Shown here one piece after another: positions 34,889 through 47,824 of a stretch of DNA of 64,000 bases. The first letter of the stretch is position 1; the number at the start of each line of letters is the position of its first letter. Source of the stretch: Alteromonas oceanisediminis (GTDB taxonomy: Bacteria; Pseudomonadota; Gammaproteobacteria; Enterobacterales; Alteromonadaceae); the NCBI RefSeq assembly GCF_018474025.1, contig NZ_JAHCTA010000001.1, positions 372,001-436,000 of the forward strand. The letters run 5' to 3'. Below the pieces are notes generated by a model, which saw nothing but the letters and a program-made list of their open reading frames with translations, searched no databases and was not told the origin of the DNA. A program made the translations under genes and the position numbers.

Positions 34889-36079
34889 TTATGCGTACTT
34901 GCTTGCCAATATGGCAACGGCGGGCAAAGTCTTGCCCTCCAAAAACTCTAAAAATGCACCACCACCCGTGGAAATATACGATACTTTATCAGCTATACCG
35001 TACTTGTCGACTGCCGCTAGCGTATCGCCACCACCAGCAATCGAAAATGCATTGCTGTTGGCGATTGCCTGAGCAATTGCCTGCGTACCTGCGCCAAACT
35101 GGTCAAACTCAAACACGCCCACAGGGCCATTCCATACAATGGTACCCGCCTGTTCCAGCACCTTCACCAAATGCGCCGCTGAATCCGGGCCAATATCAAA
35201 AATCATGTCGTCGGCGGTGACGTCTTCAACGCCTTTCGTAGTCGCTGAGGCTTGCTCAGAAAATTCCGTACCGGTGACCACATCTGTCGGCACAGGGATA
35301 TCTCCCCCTTGCGCCTGAGCCTGCTCAATCAAACGCTTCGCTTCTGGTACCAAATCCATTTCAACCAGCGATTTCCCGACATCATGGCCTTGCGCAGCAA
35401 TAAAGGTATTGGCAATGCCGCCACCAACAATAAGCTGATCAACTTTGGTGGATAACGACTCCAATACCGTCAGTTTGGTCGATACCTTTGAACCGCCCAC
35501 AATAGCGACTAAAGGGCGTGCTGGGTTATCTAGCGCCTTACCTAAGGCATCTAATTCACCCGCCAATAATGGCCCTGCACAGGCGTCTTTGGCAAACTTC
35601 GCAACGCCGTGGGTAGAAGCCTGAGCGCGATGAGCGGTGCCAAACGCGTCCATCACAAACAAATCGCACAATGCGGCGTACTGTTTGGCTAGCGCATCGT
35701 CATCGTTCTTCTCACCGATGTTAAATCGCACGTTTTCCAGCACGGTAACACTGCCGACAGGCGCGTCTACGCCGTTTAAATAGTCTTTTGCTAACAACAC
35801 CGGAGCCTCTAAGGCTTCGCTTAAATAATCGACCACAGGTTGAAGTGAATACGCCGCTTCAACCTGCCCTTCTGTTGGGCGACCCAGGTGCGACATAACC
35901 ATCACTGCGGCACCGGCACTCAATGCCTGCTTCAGTGTAGGTATAGATGCTTTAATACGCGCATCAGAGGTTACTTTGCCGTCTTTCACGGGCACATTGA
36001 GGTCTTGACGGATCAAAACGCGTTTATTGCTTACATCAAAGTCAGCCAGTGTTTTGATTGAGTGTGTGATGGACGTCAT
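34889..36079 (-). CDS. pgk: Phosphoglycerate kinase
   Basis: 396 residues starting at ATG 36079, which has GGGAG about eight bases upstream; a longer frame back to 36169 overlaps epd and is not the start. Family marks: [61 protein letters not shown] and the C-terminal [13 protein letters not shown] with [14 protein letters not shown]. It makes ATP from 1,3-bisphosphoglycerate. The gene starts 11 bases downstream of the epd stop, in the same operon as transketolase and the aldolase. Confidence 0.96.
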   Translation of the reverse strand: MTSITHSIKTLADFDVSNKRVLIRQDLNVPVKDGKVTSDARIKASIPTLKQALSAGAAVMVMSHLGRPTEGQVEAAYSLQPVVDYLSEALEAPVLLAKDYLNGVDAPVGSVTVLENVRFNIGEKNDDDALAKQYAALCDLFVMDAFGTAHRAQASTHGVAKFAKDACAGPLLAGELDALGKALDNPARPLVAIVGGSKVSTKLTVLESLSTKVDQLIVGGGIANTFIAAQGHDVGKSLVEMDLVPEAKRLIEQAQAQGGDIPVPTDVVTGTEFSEQASATTKGVEDVTADDMIFDIGPDSAAHLVKVLEQAGTIVWNGPVGVFEFDQFGAGTQAIAQAIANSNAFSIAGGGDTLAAVDKYGIADKVSYISTGGGAFLEFLEGKTLPAVAILASKYA

Positions 36080-36090
36080 TACGTAGCTCC

Positions 36091-37113
36091 CTAATGAAAA
36101 TTGGTTTGATGCATGGCAAGTGCCGTATCGATCATTCGATTGGCGAAACCCCATTCGTTGTCGCACCACACGAGCATCTTAACAAGGTGTTTGTGACTGA
36201 CTCGGGTTTGCGTGCCGTCGACAATGCACGAATGCGGGTCGTGATTGAAGTCGACCGACACCAGCGGCTCTTCTGTATAACTGAGAATCGTCGTTAAACG
36301 CCCTTGGCACGCTGCCTGTATCGCTTGATTGACTTGCGCTATGTTAACACTTTTTTCCACCGTGACACTTAAGTCCATGGCGGTCACATTGATGGTTGGA
36401 ACACGCACCGCTATCGCCTCAAACTTTCCAGCGAAGTGCGGCAAAATACGCTCAATACCCACCGCTAAACGCGTGTCAACGGGAATAATGGATTGGCTTG
36501 CTGCGCGGGTTCGGCGCAAGTCAGGGTGGTATGCATCAATCACTTGTTGATCATGCATCGATGAATGAATAGTGGTTATGGTGCCGCTTTCCACTGAAAA
36601 CGCCGCATCAAGAGTTCTGATGACCGGCACGATACAGTTGGTGGTACAACTGCCGTTTGACACCAATTTGTGATCTGGCAACAACTCGTGATCGTTAACG
36701 CCAAAGATAATGGTCGCATCCATGTCGGGCTCGCCCGGTTGCGACAATAAGACTTTGCCGGCGCCAGCGTGCAAGTGCTGAGCAATGTCATTGCGGCTGA
36801 TAAACGCGCCAGAGCACTCCAGCACAATGTCCACGTCTAGCTCATCCCACGGTAGCTGGCTTGGGTCTGCTTCATGCAATAAACGAATGCGATCATCAGC
36901 AACCAGTAAATCGCCGTTGTCGCGTTTTACAGGAAGATGAAAACGGCCATGCGCCGTGTCGTATTTCAGTAAGTGCGCAATGCCCTCAGGATCCGCGAGT
37001 TCGTTGATCGCAACAATGTGAATATCGTTGTTACGCCCTGTTTCATACAGGGCGCGCAACACGTTCCGACCTACTCGGCCAAAGCCGTTGATAGCAACAC
37101 GCAGTGCAGGCAT
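36091..37113 (-). CDS. epd: Erythrose-4-phosphate dehydrogenase (GapA-like)
   Basis: 340 residues of the GAPDH superfamily: NAD-binding [17 protein letters not shown], active-site NGSCTTNC with the catalytic Cys, and [16 protein letters not shown]. The phrase [27 protein letters not shown] is the Epd-type version (GapA has a different segment after the active Cys), and the gene lies between tkt and pgk, as in E. coli and Pseudomonas. Epd oxidises erythrose-4-phosphate to 4-phosphoerythronate, the first step of the DXP-dependent pyridoxal phosphate route. A side activity on glyceraldehyde-3-phosphate is possible. Three bases separate it from the transketolase gene. Confidence 0.9.
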   Translation of the reverse strand: MPALRVAINGFGRVGRNVLRALYETGRNNDIHIVAINELADPEGIAHLLKYDTAHGRFHLPVKRDNGDLLVADDRIRLLHEADPSQLPWDELDVDIVLECSGAFISRNDIAQHLHAGAGKVLLSQPGEPDMDATIIFGVNDHELLPDHKLVSNGSCTTNCIVPVIRTLDAAFSVESGTITTIHSSMHDQQVIDAYHPDLRRTRAASQSIIPVDTRLAVGIERILPHFAGKFEAIAVRVPTINVTAMDLSVTVEKSVNIAQVNQAIQAACQGRLTTILSYTEEPLVSVDFNHDPHSCIVDGTQTRVSHKHLVKMLVWCDNEWGFANRMIDTALAMHQTNFH

Positions 37114-37116
37114 TCG

Positions 37117-39117
37117 CTACAGCGACAATGCAGCGTCAACCACTGCTTCAGCAGTGATGTTGAAATGCTTGAACAAGTCGCCTGCTGGCGCTGACTCGCC
37201 AAAGGTATCCATGCCAACAATGGCACCGTCAAGCCCAACGTACTTATACCAGGTATCTTTGCTCAACGCCTCCACCGCGACACGCTTAGTGACGGCTCGT
37301 GGCAGAACTGATTCGCGGTACTCAGCGGTTTGCTGTTCGAACACATCCATACACGGCATCGAAACGACGCGAACCTGATGGCCCTGCTTATCGAGCGTGT
37401 CTGCTGCCTGCATCGCCAATTCGACTTCCGAACCGGTGGCGATCAAAATCAAATCGGGCGTTGCCTTGGTGTCTTTTAGCACATAAGCACCGCGCGCAAT
37501 ATTGTCTACTTGTTGTTGGTCACGCGTTTGCTGCGGCAACCCTTGACGGGTAAAGATCAAGGTGCTTGGCCCGTCAGTGCGTTCAATGGCTGCCTTCCAC
37601 GCAACGGCTGACTCGACCTGATCGCACGGACGCCAGTTGTCGAGATTAGGCGTTGCGCGCAGCGCAACCAATTGCTCAACAGGCTGATGGGTTGGGCCGT
37701 CTTCACCCAAACCAATCGAATCATGCGTATACACAAACACGCAAGGAAGCTTCATGATCGCAGCCATACGCACTGCATTGCGCGCGTATTCCATAAACAT
37801 CAGGAAGGTAGCACCGTAGGCTTTAAACCCACCGTGCAACGCGATACCGTTCATGATCGCCGACATTGCGAATTCGCGCACGCCGTAATAAATGTAGTTG
37901 CCAGAGGCATCCTTGGCGGTCAACGGCTGACTGCCCGACCATAGCGTAAGGTTTGAGCCAGCCAAATCTGCCGAACCGCCCAAAAACTCGGGTAACAACG
38001 GACCGTAGGCATTCAGCGCATTCTGTGAGGCTTTACGCGTTGCGACGTTCTCAGGGTTGGCTTGTAACTGAGCAATATACGCGTTCGACTTTTCAGCCCA
38101 ATCAGCCGGTAACTCATTGCGCTGGCGGCGCGTAAATTCGCTGGCTAATTCAGGATGCTCTTTCGCATAGGCATCAAACAACGCGTTCCATTCCGCTTCA
38201 TTAACCTGCCCCTTTTCCAGCGCACTCCACCCTGCATAAATCGATTCTGGAATATCAAATGCGTCATGCTGCCAGCCGAGAGCCTCGCGCGTAGCGGTAA
38301 TTTCGTCGTCACCCAAGGGCGCACCGTGACAAGATTCAGTGCCTTGTTTATTGGGTGAGCCAAACCCAATCACCGTTTTACAACAAATCAGGGTTGGCTG
38401 AGCTTTGTTTGCGCGGGCTTTTTCAATCGCATTGGAAACTTGTTCGGAGTCGTGCCCATCAACACCATCAATCACCTGCCAACCGTAGGCTTTGAAGCGT
38501 GCCGCTGTGTCATCGGTAAACCAGCCTTCAACTTCACCATCGATCGAAATACCGTTGTCATCCCAAAACGCGATTAACTTGCCCAGACCTAATGTGCCTG
38601 CCAGCGAACACGCCTCATGAGAAATCCCTTCCATCAAACAGCCGTCACCTAAAAAAGCGTAGGTGTAATGATCAACAATCGGATATTGGTCACGATTGAA
38701 TTGGGCAGCCAGCGATTTTTCAGCAATCGCCATACCCACGGCATTGGTGATGCCCTGCCCCAGTGGGCCCGTTGTCGTTTCAACGCCAGGCGCATAACCA
38801 TATTCAGGATGCCCTGGGGTTTTAGAGTGCAACTGTCTGAACTGTTTGAGATCATCAATGGACAAATCGTAGCCAGTTAAATGTAGCAACGAATAGATCA
38901 ACATGGAGCCATGCCCATTAGATAACACGAAGCGATCACGGTTTGCCCAATCAGGGTTGGTCGGGTTGTGTTTCAGCACATCTCCCCACAAAACCTGAGC
39001 AATGTCTGCCATGCCCATCGGTGCGCCGGGATGGCCGGATTTCGCTTTTTGTACCGCATCCATGCTTAACGCTCGGATGGCGTTCGCGAGTTCGCGACGA
39101 GATGGGTTGTTTGACAT
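37117..39117 (-). CDS. tkt: Transketolase
   Basis: 666 residues, full length. Thiamine diphosphate motif [33 protein letters not shown]-terminal [13 protein letters not shown]; pyrimidine-domain [18 protein letters not shown] with [23 protein letters not shown]-terminal domain from about 540. It moves two-carbon units between pentose- and hexose-phosphate pools and supplies erythrose-4-phosphate to the next gene, epd. First gene of the minus-strand tkt-epd-pgk-fda operon; its promoter is in the 260-bp gap before metK. ATG 39117 has AGGAGA upstream. Confidence 0.96.
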   Translation of the reverse strand: MSNNPSRRELANAIRALSMDAVQKAKSGHPGAPMGMADIAQVLWGDVLKHNPTNPDWANRDRFVLSNGHGSMLIYSLLHLTGYDLSIDDLKQFRQLHSKTPGHPEYGYAPGVETTTGPLGQGITNAVGMAIAEKSLAAQFNRDQYPIVDHYTYAFLGDGCLMEGISHEACSLAGTLGLGKLIAFWDDNGISIDGEVEGWFTDDTAARFKAYGWQVIDGVDGHDSEQVSNAIEKARANKAQPTLICCKTVIGFGSPNKQGTESCHGAPLGDDEITATREALGWQHDAFDIPESIYAGWSALEKGQVNEAEWNALFDAYAKEHPELASEFTRRQRNELPADWAEKSNAYIAQLQANPENVATRKASQNALNAYGPLLPEFLGGSADLAGSNLTLWSGSQPLTAKDASGNYIYYGVREFAMSAIMNGIALHGGFKAYGATFLMFMEYARNAVRMAAIMKLPCVFVYTHDSIGLGEDGPTHQPVEQLVALRATPNLDNWRPCDQVESAVAWKAAIERTDGPSTLIFTRQGLPQQTRDQQQVDNIARGAYVLKDTKATPDLILIATGSEVELAMQAADTLDKQGHQVRVVSMPCMDVFEQQTAEYRESVLPRAVTKRVAVEALSKDTWYKYVGLDGAIVGMDTFGESAPAGDLFKHFNITAEAVVDAALSL

Positions 39118-39269
39118 GAGTTCTCCTAAATGATCTTTTTCTGCATGTAAGCGTTAGTAACCGCTTAAATCAACACGCTGCGAGGACGGGTATTCTCACT
39201 CAGAGCCCGCGTCAGTTCAACGGGTTTTACATGTATTTCCGGTTTAAGTGTCAAGCAAAGTTAACAAAT

Positions 39270-39301
39270 AGACTTTTAGACGTCTAGATGTAAAGACTGG
39301 T
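39270..39301 (+). promoter_or_regulatory. MetJ operator: four tandem met boxes before metK
   Basis: Four consecutive 8-mers in perfect register, AGACTTTT, AGACGTCT, AGATGTAA and AGACTGGT; the second is the exact MetJ consensus. They lie 77-108 bases before metK. MetJ with S-adenosylmethionine binds such tandem arrays, giving feedback control of the enzyme that makes it. metJ itself is not in the window. Confidence 0.8.
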
Positions 39302-39377
39302 AATTTAAAGTATTCGCGGTAGACTAACGATAAAGGCAGTACGCGGTGATAAAACCGTACACCAATGGAGTCGCCCT

Positions 39378-40529
39378 ATGGCAAAACAACTTTTTACGTC
39401 TGAGTCGGTTTCTGAAGGCCATCCAGATAAAATTGCTGACCAGATATCTGATGCGGTATTGGACGCGATCTTAACACAAGACCCACACGCGCGCGTCGCG
39501 TGCGAAACCTTCGTGAAAACCGGCATGGTGCTGGTCGGTGGTGAAGTGACCACCAGCGCGTGGGTTGATATTGAAGAACTCACCCGCTCTACCGTCAGGA
39601 ACATTGGCTACACCCACTCAGACATGGGCTTTGATGCCGATAGTTGTGCTGTGCTCAATGCCATCGGCAAACAGTCACCGGATATCAATCAAGGCGTCGA
39701 CCGTGAACACCCCGAAGAACAGGGCGCTGGCGACCAAGGGTTGATGTTTGGCTATGCGACGGATGAAACAGACGTGTTAATGCCGGCGCCTATCACCTAT
39801 TCACATAGGCTAGTGCAGAAGCAGGCAGAAGTACGTCGCTCTGGTGCATTGGAATGGCTTAGACCTGATGCAAAGTCACAAGTGACCTTTGTGTATGAAA
39901 ATGATCGCCCGGTAGGCATTGATGCCGTGGTTTTATCCACACAGCATTGTGATTCAGTGAGCACCGAAGCACTGCGCGAAGCGGTGATGGAAACCATCAT
40001 CAAACCGGTACTGCCTGCTGAGTGGTTGACGAAAGACACGCAGTTTCATATCAACCCGACCGGACGCTTCGTGATCGGCGGTCCGATGGGCGATTGCGGT
40101 TTAACCGGTCGTAAAATCATTGTAGATACCTATGGCGGTATGGCGCGCCACGGTGGAGGAGCATTCTCGGGCAAAGATCCCAGTAAGGTCGATCGCTCCG
40201 CCGCTTACGCGGGTCGCTATGTGGCAAAAAATATAGTCGCAGCAGGTTTGGCAAAACGCTGCGAAATTCAGGTGTCTTACGCGATTGGTGTCGCGCACCC
40301 CACATCTATCCGTATTGAAACTTTTGGCACGGGAGTCATCTCAGACTCAGCATTAACCGCCTTGGTCAGAGAGCATTTCGACTTGCGCCCTTACGGTCTG
40401 ATCAAAATGCTTGATTTGGAGCGCCCGATTTACCAGCCAACGGCTGCGTACGGTCATTTCGGTCGTGAAGAGTTTCCATGGGAAAAAACCGACCGCGCCG
40501 AAGCACTTAAAGCTGCGGCAGGAGCTTAA
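39378..40529 (+). CDS. metK: S-adenosylmethionine synthetase
   Basis: 383 residues, normal length. [23 protein letters not shown] at the N-terminus, the ATP motif [12 protein letters not shown] and the P-loop [29 protein letters not shown] are all present. It joins ATP and methionine to form S-adenosylmethionine in the cytosol. Promoter control by MetJ is indicated by the four met boxes at 39270-39301. It is transcribed away from the transketolase operon. A GC-rich stem at 40539-40557 follows 9 bases after the stop and overlaps the 3' end of the convergent membrane-protein gene. Confidence 0.97.
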   Translation: MAKQLFTSESVSEGHPDKIADQISDAVLDAILTQDPHARVACETFVKTGMVLVGGEVTTSAWVDIEELTRSTVRNIGYTHSDMGFDADSCAVLNAIGKQSPDINQGVDREHPEEQGAGDQGLMFGYATDETDVLMPAPITYSHRLVQKQAEVRRSGALEWLRPDAKSQVTFVYENDRPVGIDAVVLSTQHCDSVSTEALREAVMETIIKPVLPAEWLTKDTQFHINPTGRFVIGGPMGDCGLTGRKIIVDTYGGMARHGGGAFSGKDPSKVDRSAAYAGRYVAKNIVAAGLAKRCEIQVSYAIGVAHPTSIRIETFGTGVISDSALTALVREHFDLRPYGLIKMLDLERPIYQPTAAYGHFGREEFPWEKTDRAEALKAAAGA

Positions 40530-40532
40530 TCG

Positions 40533-40913
40533 CTAACGCCGACGCCACGGGCGTCGGTAATCTTTTTCCATCAGCGCGACCAAACGAACGCGGTTAGTAC
40601 AGTACATGTCTAACCCCGTTTTAATCATTTCTCGGTGCAAATACCGCTCGAACCAATAGGCCGCTACCCCCGCAAACAGGGTTACCCCTAAACAAACCCA
40701 GCCATTAAATGGCATGAACAGCCAAGGCAGCATTGCAATGCATAGTCCCGCCCCGACAGGCAAGGCCACGTAACGCAAAAGGTATTGATGAAAGGTGAGT
40801 TTTGAAAACCCATAATTGCGCGCTAACGCAATTGCGGCGCGCTGTTTCTCCGGCGGCAGATGCTCAACCTGAGGAAATTTACCAACGAGATAGGCGGTTT
40901 TCATTCGATGCAC
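40533..40913 (-). CDS. Small integral membrane protein of unknown function
   Basis: 126 residues with two transmembrane helices (about 49-70, VALPVGAGLCIAMLPWLFM, and 72-90, GWVCLGVTLFAGVAAYWF) and charged ends: an N-terminal cytosolic helix (PPEKQRAAIALARNYG) and a basic C-terminal tail (MEKDYRRPWRRR). No recognised domain. The start at 40913 or the ATG nine bases later (MKTAYL) are both possible. Its stop is three bases from the metK stop, so the metK stem-loop lies within its last codons. No operon partner. Confidence 0.55.
   Translation of the reverse strand: MHRMKTAYLVGKFPQVEHLPPEKQRAAIALARNYGFSKLTFHQYLLRYVALPVGAGLCIAMLPWLFMPFNGWVCLGVTLFAGVAAYWFERYLHREMIKTGLDMYCTNRVRLVALMEKDYRRPWRRR
40539..40557 (+). 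terminator. metK terminator-like hairpin
   Basis: CCGACGCC pairs with GGCGTCGG around ACG, ten bases after metK. It also overlaps the 3' coding end of the opposite-strand membrane protein, so its sequence is under two constraints. No long U-run follows. Confidence 0.45.
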
Positions 40914-41066
40914 CTTTGAAGTAGAGTCATTAAAGCCTGCAAGAATCAGCTGAGATCAACCGCACTGACAGTCCGTGACGTTCGTCTAGCTTACATCATC
41001 AGGCTTTAGTCTAGCCTACTTTGCCTAACCGAACACCTGTACTACCACACAGGTTAGTGAGGTGAT

Positions 41067-41804
41067 TTATGACTGATGCAACCCAAGTTTTTTTGCATAC
41101 CTCGATGAAATTATGCTGGTCGCGATCCCACCGGCAACACCCGGCGCAATCCAGAAAGCAATCTGCCATGCGCCCAGCTCACTGAATACGGTTCTGCCAC
41201 CAAAGGCAATGAATGCGGTGTATGCACCGATAGCTGAGCCAATCATGGCGCCGATGTGCTCAATAATCCACTGATTTTGCTTGATCGATTTTCGCAGCAC
41301 ATAGCGCAACATGCTCAGTGCGATGGAAACGCCCAGTAAGCCAAAGACAATATGCAACATACCGCCAGTGATTGCACCATGAAACAGACATATTACGCCA
41401 CCGGCCAGCAGAAGCCATAAAGGCGCCTGGTACTGAAACCGACGTAAAAGCGCGCGATTGTTTCGAGCGACCAACACCGCGGCACCGTGCCGGGTTGAGG
41501 TGTAGCTAACCAGGCTGAGATACAACAGAAAGCCATACATGGTCTGAGTATATTCAAGCGCGGCGGCAGGGTCAGGCGATGCCATAATTGCCTGACCATG
41601 TATCGCGTAGGGCATAAGCAATACAATGATTGCCATCATCGCACCAGTCCCAGCAACAGCGTACATCGTATTTTTATAGTAGTGACCGAAAGTTACATGA
41701 TTAAGCTGACCTTTCTTACTCAGCATAGGGATCCAGAATAAGACTAATGCTGCACTTCCCACAACAATATGCAGCGCAAATAGTAAAGAGTGGAATGTTG
41801 CCAT
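41067..41804 (-). CDS. Multi-pass inner-membrane protein of unknown function
   Basis: 245 residues from ATG 41804 (AGGAG seven bases upstream); a longer frame to 41897 adds a Cys/His-rich, non-hydrophobic stretch and lacks a good site. Six or seven transmembrane helices: LLFALHIVVGSAALVLFWI, AVAGTGAMMAIIVLLMPYAI, MYGFLLYLSLVSY, APLWLLLAGGVICLF, MLHIVFGLLGVSIALSML, IGAMIGSAIGAYTAFIAFG and IAFWIAPGVAGGIATSI. Conserved-looking His residues in the first helices hint at haem or metal binding, but the family is not recognised. It faces the divergent two-component system at 42051, which may control it; the evidence is position only. Confidence 0.6.
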   Translation of the reverse strand: MATFHSLLFALHIVVGSAALVLFWIPMLSKKGQLNHVTFGHYYKNTMYAVAGTGAMMAIIVLLMPYAIHGQAIMASPDPAAALEYTQTMYGFLLYLSLVSYTSTRHGAAVLVARNNRALLRRFQYQAPLWLLLAGGVICLFHGAITGGMLHIVFGLLGVSIALSMLRYVLRKSIKQNQWIIEHIGAMIGSAIGAYTAFIAFGGRTVFSELGAWQIAFWIAPGVAGGIATSIISSRYAKKLGLHQS

Positions 41805-41951
41805 GATAGAGCTCCTGTCACCGCTTGTGGGTGAATATCCAATGAATGAGCAGCAGCATAACCGCCCATGGGCGTGCTGATGAGTGCCGAAAGTCATCAG
41901 TTTGAAATGTGACTTTTTACCTATTGGCGAGCTTCTGCGACAAAGGCATAC

Positions 41952-41962
41952 TAGAGCGTGTT
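41952..41962. repeat. Partial arm of the dispersed palindrome
   Basis: TAGAGCGTGTT matches the first 11 bases of the 24036-24091 repeat, in the divergent gap between the membrane protein and the histidine kinase. Short, so tentative. Confidence 0.25.
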
Positions 41963-42050
41963 TAGAACCACCGCTTTTTATGCTGCCGAGCGTTCATGTT
42001 CAATTTGTGTCGGCTTTTAAGGTAACTGTCATTGGTAAGGATTTTGGTCA

Positions 42051-43202
42051 GTGAAATTGCGACTTCCTTTTGATGTTGAGTCACTCACTGCAGTGATGAC
42101 GTGGCTATTCGTGACGGTCAGTGCGCTGGTGCTAATGCTGCAAAATGACCGTTTTTCATCGGCAATCGTTGCGCTTGTCGCGTTCTTATATGTGACTTAC
42201 ATCGTGCTTTGGCTTGCCGCCAGCCGAAAATTAGCGTTCTCGCGTGACAACCCGACCAGAATTGGATTAATCCTGCTGCAGGTCTTGGTTATTCTGGGTA
42301 TCTATTGGCTGGTTCCGTTTACGTTCAGTGCGATACTGGCAGTGCTGACTTGCACATTACTGCCGTTTATTCTGCCATTTCGTGTTGCCTTGTTTCTCTC
42401 GCCATTCTTTGCCCTGCCCATGGCACTTATCTTTACGTTTCACTGGCAAATGCAAGGCGCATGGCTCAGTGCTGCCCTATTTTGGACATTCAATGTGTTT
42501 GCACTCGTGATGATTAATACCACGCTGAAAGAACGAGAAGCCAAAGAATCATTGAGCGAGGCTCATCAAGAATTAGTGGCAACCCAGTCGCTGCTTACCG
42601 CAGCGACTCAACAGTCTGAACGCATACGCATCGCTCGTGACATCCATGATTTGCTGGGGCATCACCTCACCGCGCTGGCCATAAAACTGCAAGTGGCAAG
42701 CCGAATTTCTGACGGTGATGCCAAAACACAGATTGACGAGTGCCATCAATTGGCAAAGCTGCTCCTCAGTGATGTGCGAGAGGCGGTTTCCGAAATCCGA
42801 GAAAAATCCAGCATTGATGTTGAACACGCTTTAAAGGCAATTGCTGCAGCAACGCCGCAACTGAAGGTTGACCTCACTATTGATGATAATCTGGAAATTC
42901 AGCACGTCAGCACCGCAGAGACCATTTTACGTTGTGTACAAGAAACGATTACGAATACCTTGAAGCACAGCAATGCAAGCAAACTTACCGTTGCACTAGA
43001 CACTGATTCTGCTGACTGCCTGCGACTCACCTTGCATGACAATGGGGTGCACACGACTGAGCATTTTCAGGCTGGAAACGGGATCACGGGGATGCGAGAG
43101 AGAGTTTATGCTCAAAAAGGTCACATCGATGCACGCAAAACACTGCACGGATTCACAACCCTGATAGAGCTGCCGCTAACAGCGTCATCTGGCACATTAT
43201 GA
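42051..43202 (+). CDS. Membrane-bound sensor histidine kinase, NarL/DesK type
   Basis: 383 residues from GTG 42051. Four to six transmembrane helices fill residues 10-155 with little periplasmic loop, so the stimulus is probably felt in the membrane. A coiled linker is followed by the HisKA_3 dimerisation domain with phospho-acceptor His 199 (ERIRIARDIHDLLGHHLTALAIKLQ) and a HATPase domain: N box CVQETITNTLKHSNASK, G1 LHDNGV, G2 GNGITGMRERV. It is coupled to the LuxR-type regulator by an overlap of stop and start. This pair resembles DesK/DesR or other membrane-fluidity sensors in layout only; the signal is unknown. The neighbour divergent membrane gene is a possible target. Confidence 0.88.
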   Translation: MKLRLPFDVESLTAVMTWLFVTVSALVLMLQNDRFSSAIVALVAFLYVTYIVLWLAASRKLAFSRDNPTRIGLILLQVLVILGIYWLVPFTFSAILAVLTCTLLPFILPFRVALFLSPFFALPMALIFTFHWQMQGAWLSAALFWTFNVFALVMINTTLKEREAKESLSEAHQELVATQSLLTAATQQSERIRIARDIHDLLGHHLTALAIKLQVASRISDGDAKTQIDECHQLAKLLLSDVREAVSEIREKSSIDVEHALKAIAAATPQLKVDLTIDDNLEIQHVSTAETILRCVQETITNTLKHSNASKLTVALDTDSADCLRLTLHDNGVHTTEHFQAGNGITGMRERVYAQKGHIDARKTLHGFTTLIELPLTASSGTL

Positions 43203-43849
43203 TGTATCGCATCTTACTCGTTGATGACCAAATGTTGGTGCGGAGCGGTATAAAAAGTCTGCTCAGTCTGTCGCCAACAATCCACTCGATTGAAGAGTGT
43301 AGCGATGGCGAACACGCGCTCGACATACTGCGTGAACGGGCTGCGCAATTCGATGTTGTATTACTGGATATTCGAATGCCGCGGAAAGACGGCATCTCAG
43401 CGCTGCAAGAATTGCGCGCGCAGGGCATCGACATACCGGTACTGATGCTAACCACGTTTGACGAGCACTCGCTGGTACTCGAAGCCATTCAAAGTGGCGC
43501 AAATGGATATCTGTTAAAGGACGTGTCGCTGGAAACCTTAACCGAGGCAATTACCACGGTTGCCAATGGAGGAAGACTCATTCAACCGGCGATCACGGAA
43601 AGGCTTTTAACGGGGCTAGCGAGCAAGAAGAATACCTTTGACGCGTCTCTATTACCGGAGCCACTCAGTCCTAAGGAACAGGAACTTCTGCGCTTAATGG
43701 CGGCCGGTTGCAGTAATCGCGAAATGGCAGAGGCGATGTTCAAATCAGAGGGCACCATCAAAAATCAGGTCTCAAGCATTTTGAACAAGCTGGGCGTGAG
43801 AGACCGCACTCGTGCGGTACTTAAAAGTATTGAGCTTGGCATTATTTAA
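43199..43849 (+). CDS. Response regulator, NarL/FixJ (LuxR-type) family
   Basis: 216 residues: receiver domain (1-120; acidic RILLVDDQMLV, phospho-acceptor Asp 57 in VVLLDIRMP, TTF and the LLKDVS lysine) and C-terminal LuxR helix-turn-helix (about 150-212; LSPKEQELLRLMAAGCSNREMAEAMFKSEGTIKNQVSSILNKLGVRDR). Two ATGs are adjacent at the start (43199 and 43202). The partner kinase stop overlaps the start, so translation is coupled. DNA targets are unknown; the divergent 41067-41804 membrane gene is the nearest candidate. Confidence 0.9.
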   Translation: MMYRILLVDDQMLVRSGIKSLLSLSPTIHSIEECSDGEHALDILRERAAQFDVVLLDIRMPRKDGISALQELRAQGIDIPVLMLTTFDEHSLVLEAIQSGANGYLLKDVSLETLTEAITTVANGGRLIQPAITERLLTGLASKKNTFDASLLPEPLSPKEQELLRLMAAGCSNREMAEAMFKSEGTIKNQVSSILNKLGVRDRTRAVLKSIELGII

Positions 43850-43873
43850 CCGGCATTCGGCTAATTAAACGCC

Positions 43874-44370
43874 TTATGCCGAGCGCTCCATCACTTTTGC
43901 ATACGTTTGCTGGATAATCATCGCATCGACACTGGCGCGATGGCGAGCCCCGCCATGCTGCTGGGCGACCGCTTGTTTGGTATCGTCCCACATCATTAAC
44001 TGTGCTTCTTTGAGAATGGCCTCCAGCGGGCTGATCCGAAAACGCATTGCGCATCCTGAGTGCGCAAACAAGCGTGTTAACCAAGGGGAATCGACCACCT
44101 AGGCGTCGCTATAAAGTTGTTCGTTGTGCAAAAATTGATTCAGTTCGTGGCAGACTTCAACGGCATCTAATCCGTGCGTGAGCAACACTTCCCGACGGAT
44201 GCCATGCAGTGCTTCGGCCTCTTTGTCCCAATGCAGCCAATCCGATAACGGTTTGATCAGTTTGCAATATCGAGCGCCATCGGAACGAACAACACCGATT
44301 TCAATCGGATAACTGTTCGCGCCGAAACCGCTGGCCTCGACATCAATAATGGAAGGTAGCCACACCGGCA

Positions 44371-44371
<1 letters not shown>
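43874..44371 (-). pseudogene. 3'-5' exonuclease (DnaQ-like) interrupted by one in-frame TAG
   Basis: A DnaQ-fold exonuclease is readable in one frame from ATG 44371 to a stop at 43874-43876, but codon 91 is TAG (44099-44101). The first part carries ExoI (IIDVEASGFG, the D-x-E pair) and LHGI; after the stop the frame continues with VVDSPWLTRLFA (the ExoII region) and ends with ExoIII (HRASVDA, the H..A..D set). The stop replaces a position that would read Y-S-D-A-x-V-V-D-S-P-W, where homologues often have a large residue such as Trp, so TGG to TAG is likely. All catalytic motifs are otherwise kept, so decay is recent, or the TAG is read through by a suppressor tRNA. It overlaps the fadH stop (TAATG). 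Confidence 0.75.
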
Positions 44372-46506
<2,135 letters not shown>

Positions 46507-46564
46507 CTATGTAGACAAATACTTAAGAAGATATAACGCCAACTGGCAAAGGAACTTATAAAAA

Positions 46565-47593
46565 TTGACGGATGAAATACACCAGCATTTAACCGCAATG
46601 CGGGGTGGTTCTTCAGTGGAAAAGATCCAGACTATCCAATTGTTGTGGAGCGGTTACGGTGAAATTGCTCGCTACGCGTTTAAAAACACCAACGACACAG
46701 TAATTGTGAAGTCTGTAACCCCGCCGCAGACCCCATCACATCCTCGTGGCTGGCAAAGCGCTGTGTCGCATCAACGGAAGCTGGCGTCTTATAGTAATGA
46801 ACAAATTTTTTATCGTGATTTCTCCCAGCTAACTGACGCTACATGCCGAACGCCGCGCTATTACAGCAGCGGGGAGAGTGGCGATAGCCGTTGGGTAGTG
46901 ATGGAGGATTTAGATGCAGCAGGTTTTGATGGCAGACACCAGAGCGCTGATAAACAGTTAGCGTCGAAAGGCATTCATTGGCTCGCTGGCTTTCACGCAC
47001 GATACATGCGCACACCCACCAAAAGGTTGTGGCCAGTCGGCACTTATTGGCATTTCGCCACACGGCAGGAAGAATGGCGCGCTATGCCAGACAGCAAACT
47101 TAAGCAGCATGCGCGAGCAATTGACTCGGTGTTGAACGGCGCCCGGTTTCAAACGTTACTACACGGCGACGCAAAATTAGCTAATTTTTGTTTTGTGAGT
47201 AAATCACCTCATCACCGCGAAGAAGCCGATATCGCCGCCGTTGACTTTCAGTACGTGGGGAGCGGCTGTGGCGTTAAAGACGTCATGTATTTTTTGGGAA
47301 GTTGTTTTGATGCCCGCCAGCTTTATCAACACGCGCCAGCGCTGATTGACGAGTACTTTACAGCATTGCGTTCCGCGTTGACTGACAGCACACTGAATAC
47401 AAAACCATTCTCACCGCATCAAATGAATGCGTTAGAAGCTGAATGGCGTCGCTTATATTGTTTTGCAGTCGCTGATTTTGAGCGATTTTTGGCCGGTTGG
47501 TCGCCAGAGCATCGCAAGCGCAATGCGTATTCTGCAAAGCTTACGGATATGGCGTGTGAGATCATCAAAAATGGCTCACCTCACTGTCCTTGA
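46565..47593 (+). CDS. Aminoglycoside/choline-kinase-like phosphotransferase (EcKL/DUF1679 type)
   Basis: 342 residues from a TTG at 46565 preceded by AAGGA. It carries the kinase signature LLHGDAKLANFCF (Brenner HGDxKxxN) and the metal-binding VDFQYVGSG at about 228-236, as in ecdysteroid/choline-kinase-like phosphotransferases. The N-terminal lobe has an ATP-binding-like ARYAFKNTNDTVIVKSV. Related proteins phosphorylate small alcohols, sugars or antibiotics; substrate unknown. It stands alone between fadH (divergent) and the fusion gene at 47825. It could confer resistance but nothing here shows it. Confidence 0.75.
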   Translation: MTDEIHQHLTAMRGGSSVEKIQTIQLLWSGYGEIARYAFKNTNDTVIVKSVTPPQTPSHPRGWQSAVSHQRKLASYSNEQIFYRDFSQLTDATCRTPRYYSSGESGDSRWVVMEDLDAAGFDGRHQSADKQLASKGIHWLAGFHARYMRTPTKRLWPVGTYWHFATRQEEWRAMPDSKLKQHARAIDSVLNGARFQTLLHGDAKLANFCFVSKSPHHREEADIAAVDFQYVGSGCGVKDVMYFLGSCFDARQLYQHAPALIDEYFTALRSALTDSTLNTKPFSPHQMNALEAEWRRLYCFAVADFERFLAGWSPEHRKRNAYSAKLTDMACEIIKNGSPHCP

Positions 47594-47824
47594 CGGATTT
47601 TCACTACCGTGTAACTACGCAATACGATGCCGAAAATTTTACGCAATAATGTGTAGTTAGCGAGCAAGACTTGACCGTCCGAGTATTCATGGACTGCGCT
47701 AAACCATTGTTTTTATTTGTGTTGATACATACAGACTCGCAATCACCTGACTGGCAAATTATCTGCATCTTCTGCGCTTTTAGATAACGCGGCGATAGAC
47801 TCATCCGGTTCAAGGGAGACGCTG

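Noticed and set aside
36080-36169. 30-residue N-terminal extension of Pgk
   Set aside because: Overlaps the epd 3' end and has no Pgk similarity; ATG 36079 has GGGAG and the correct N-terminus.
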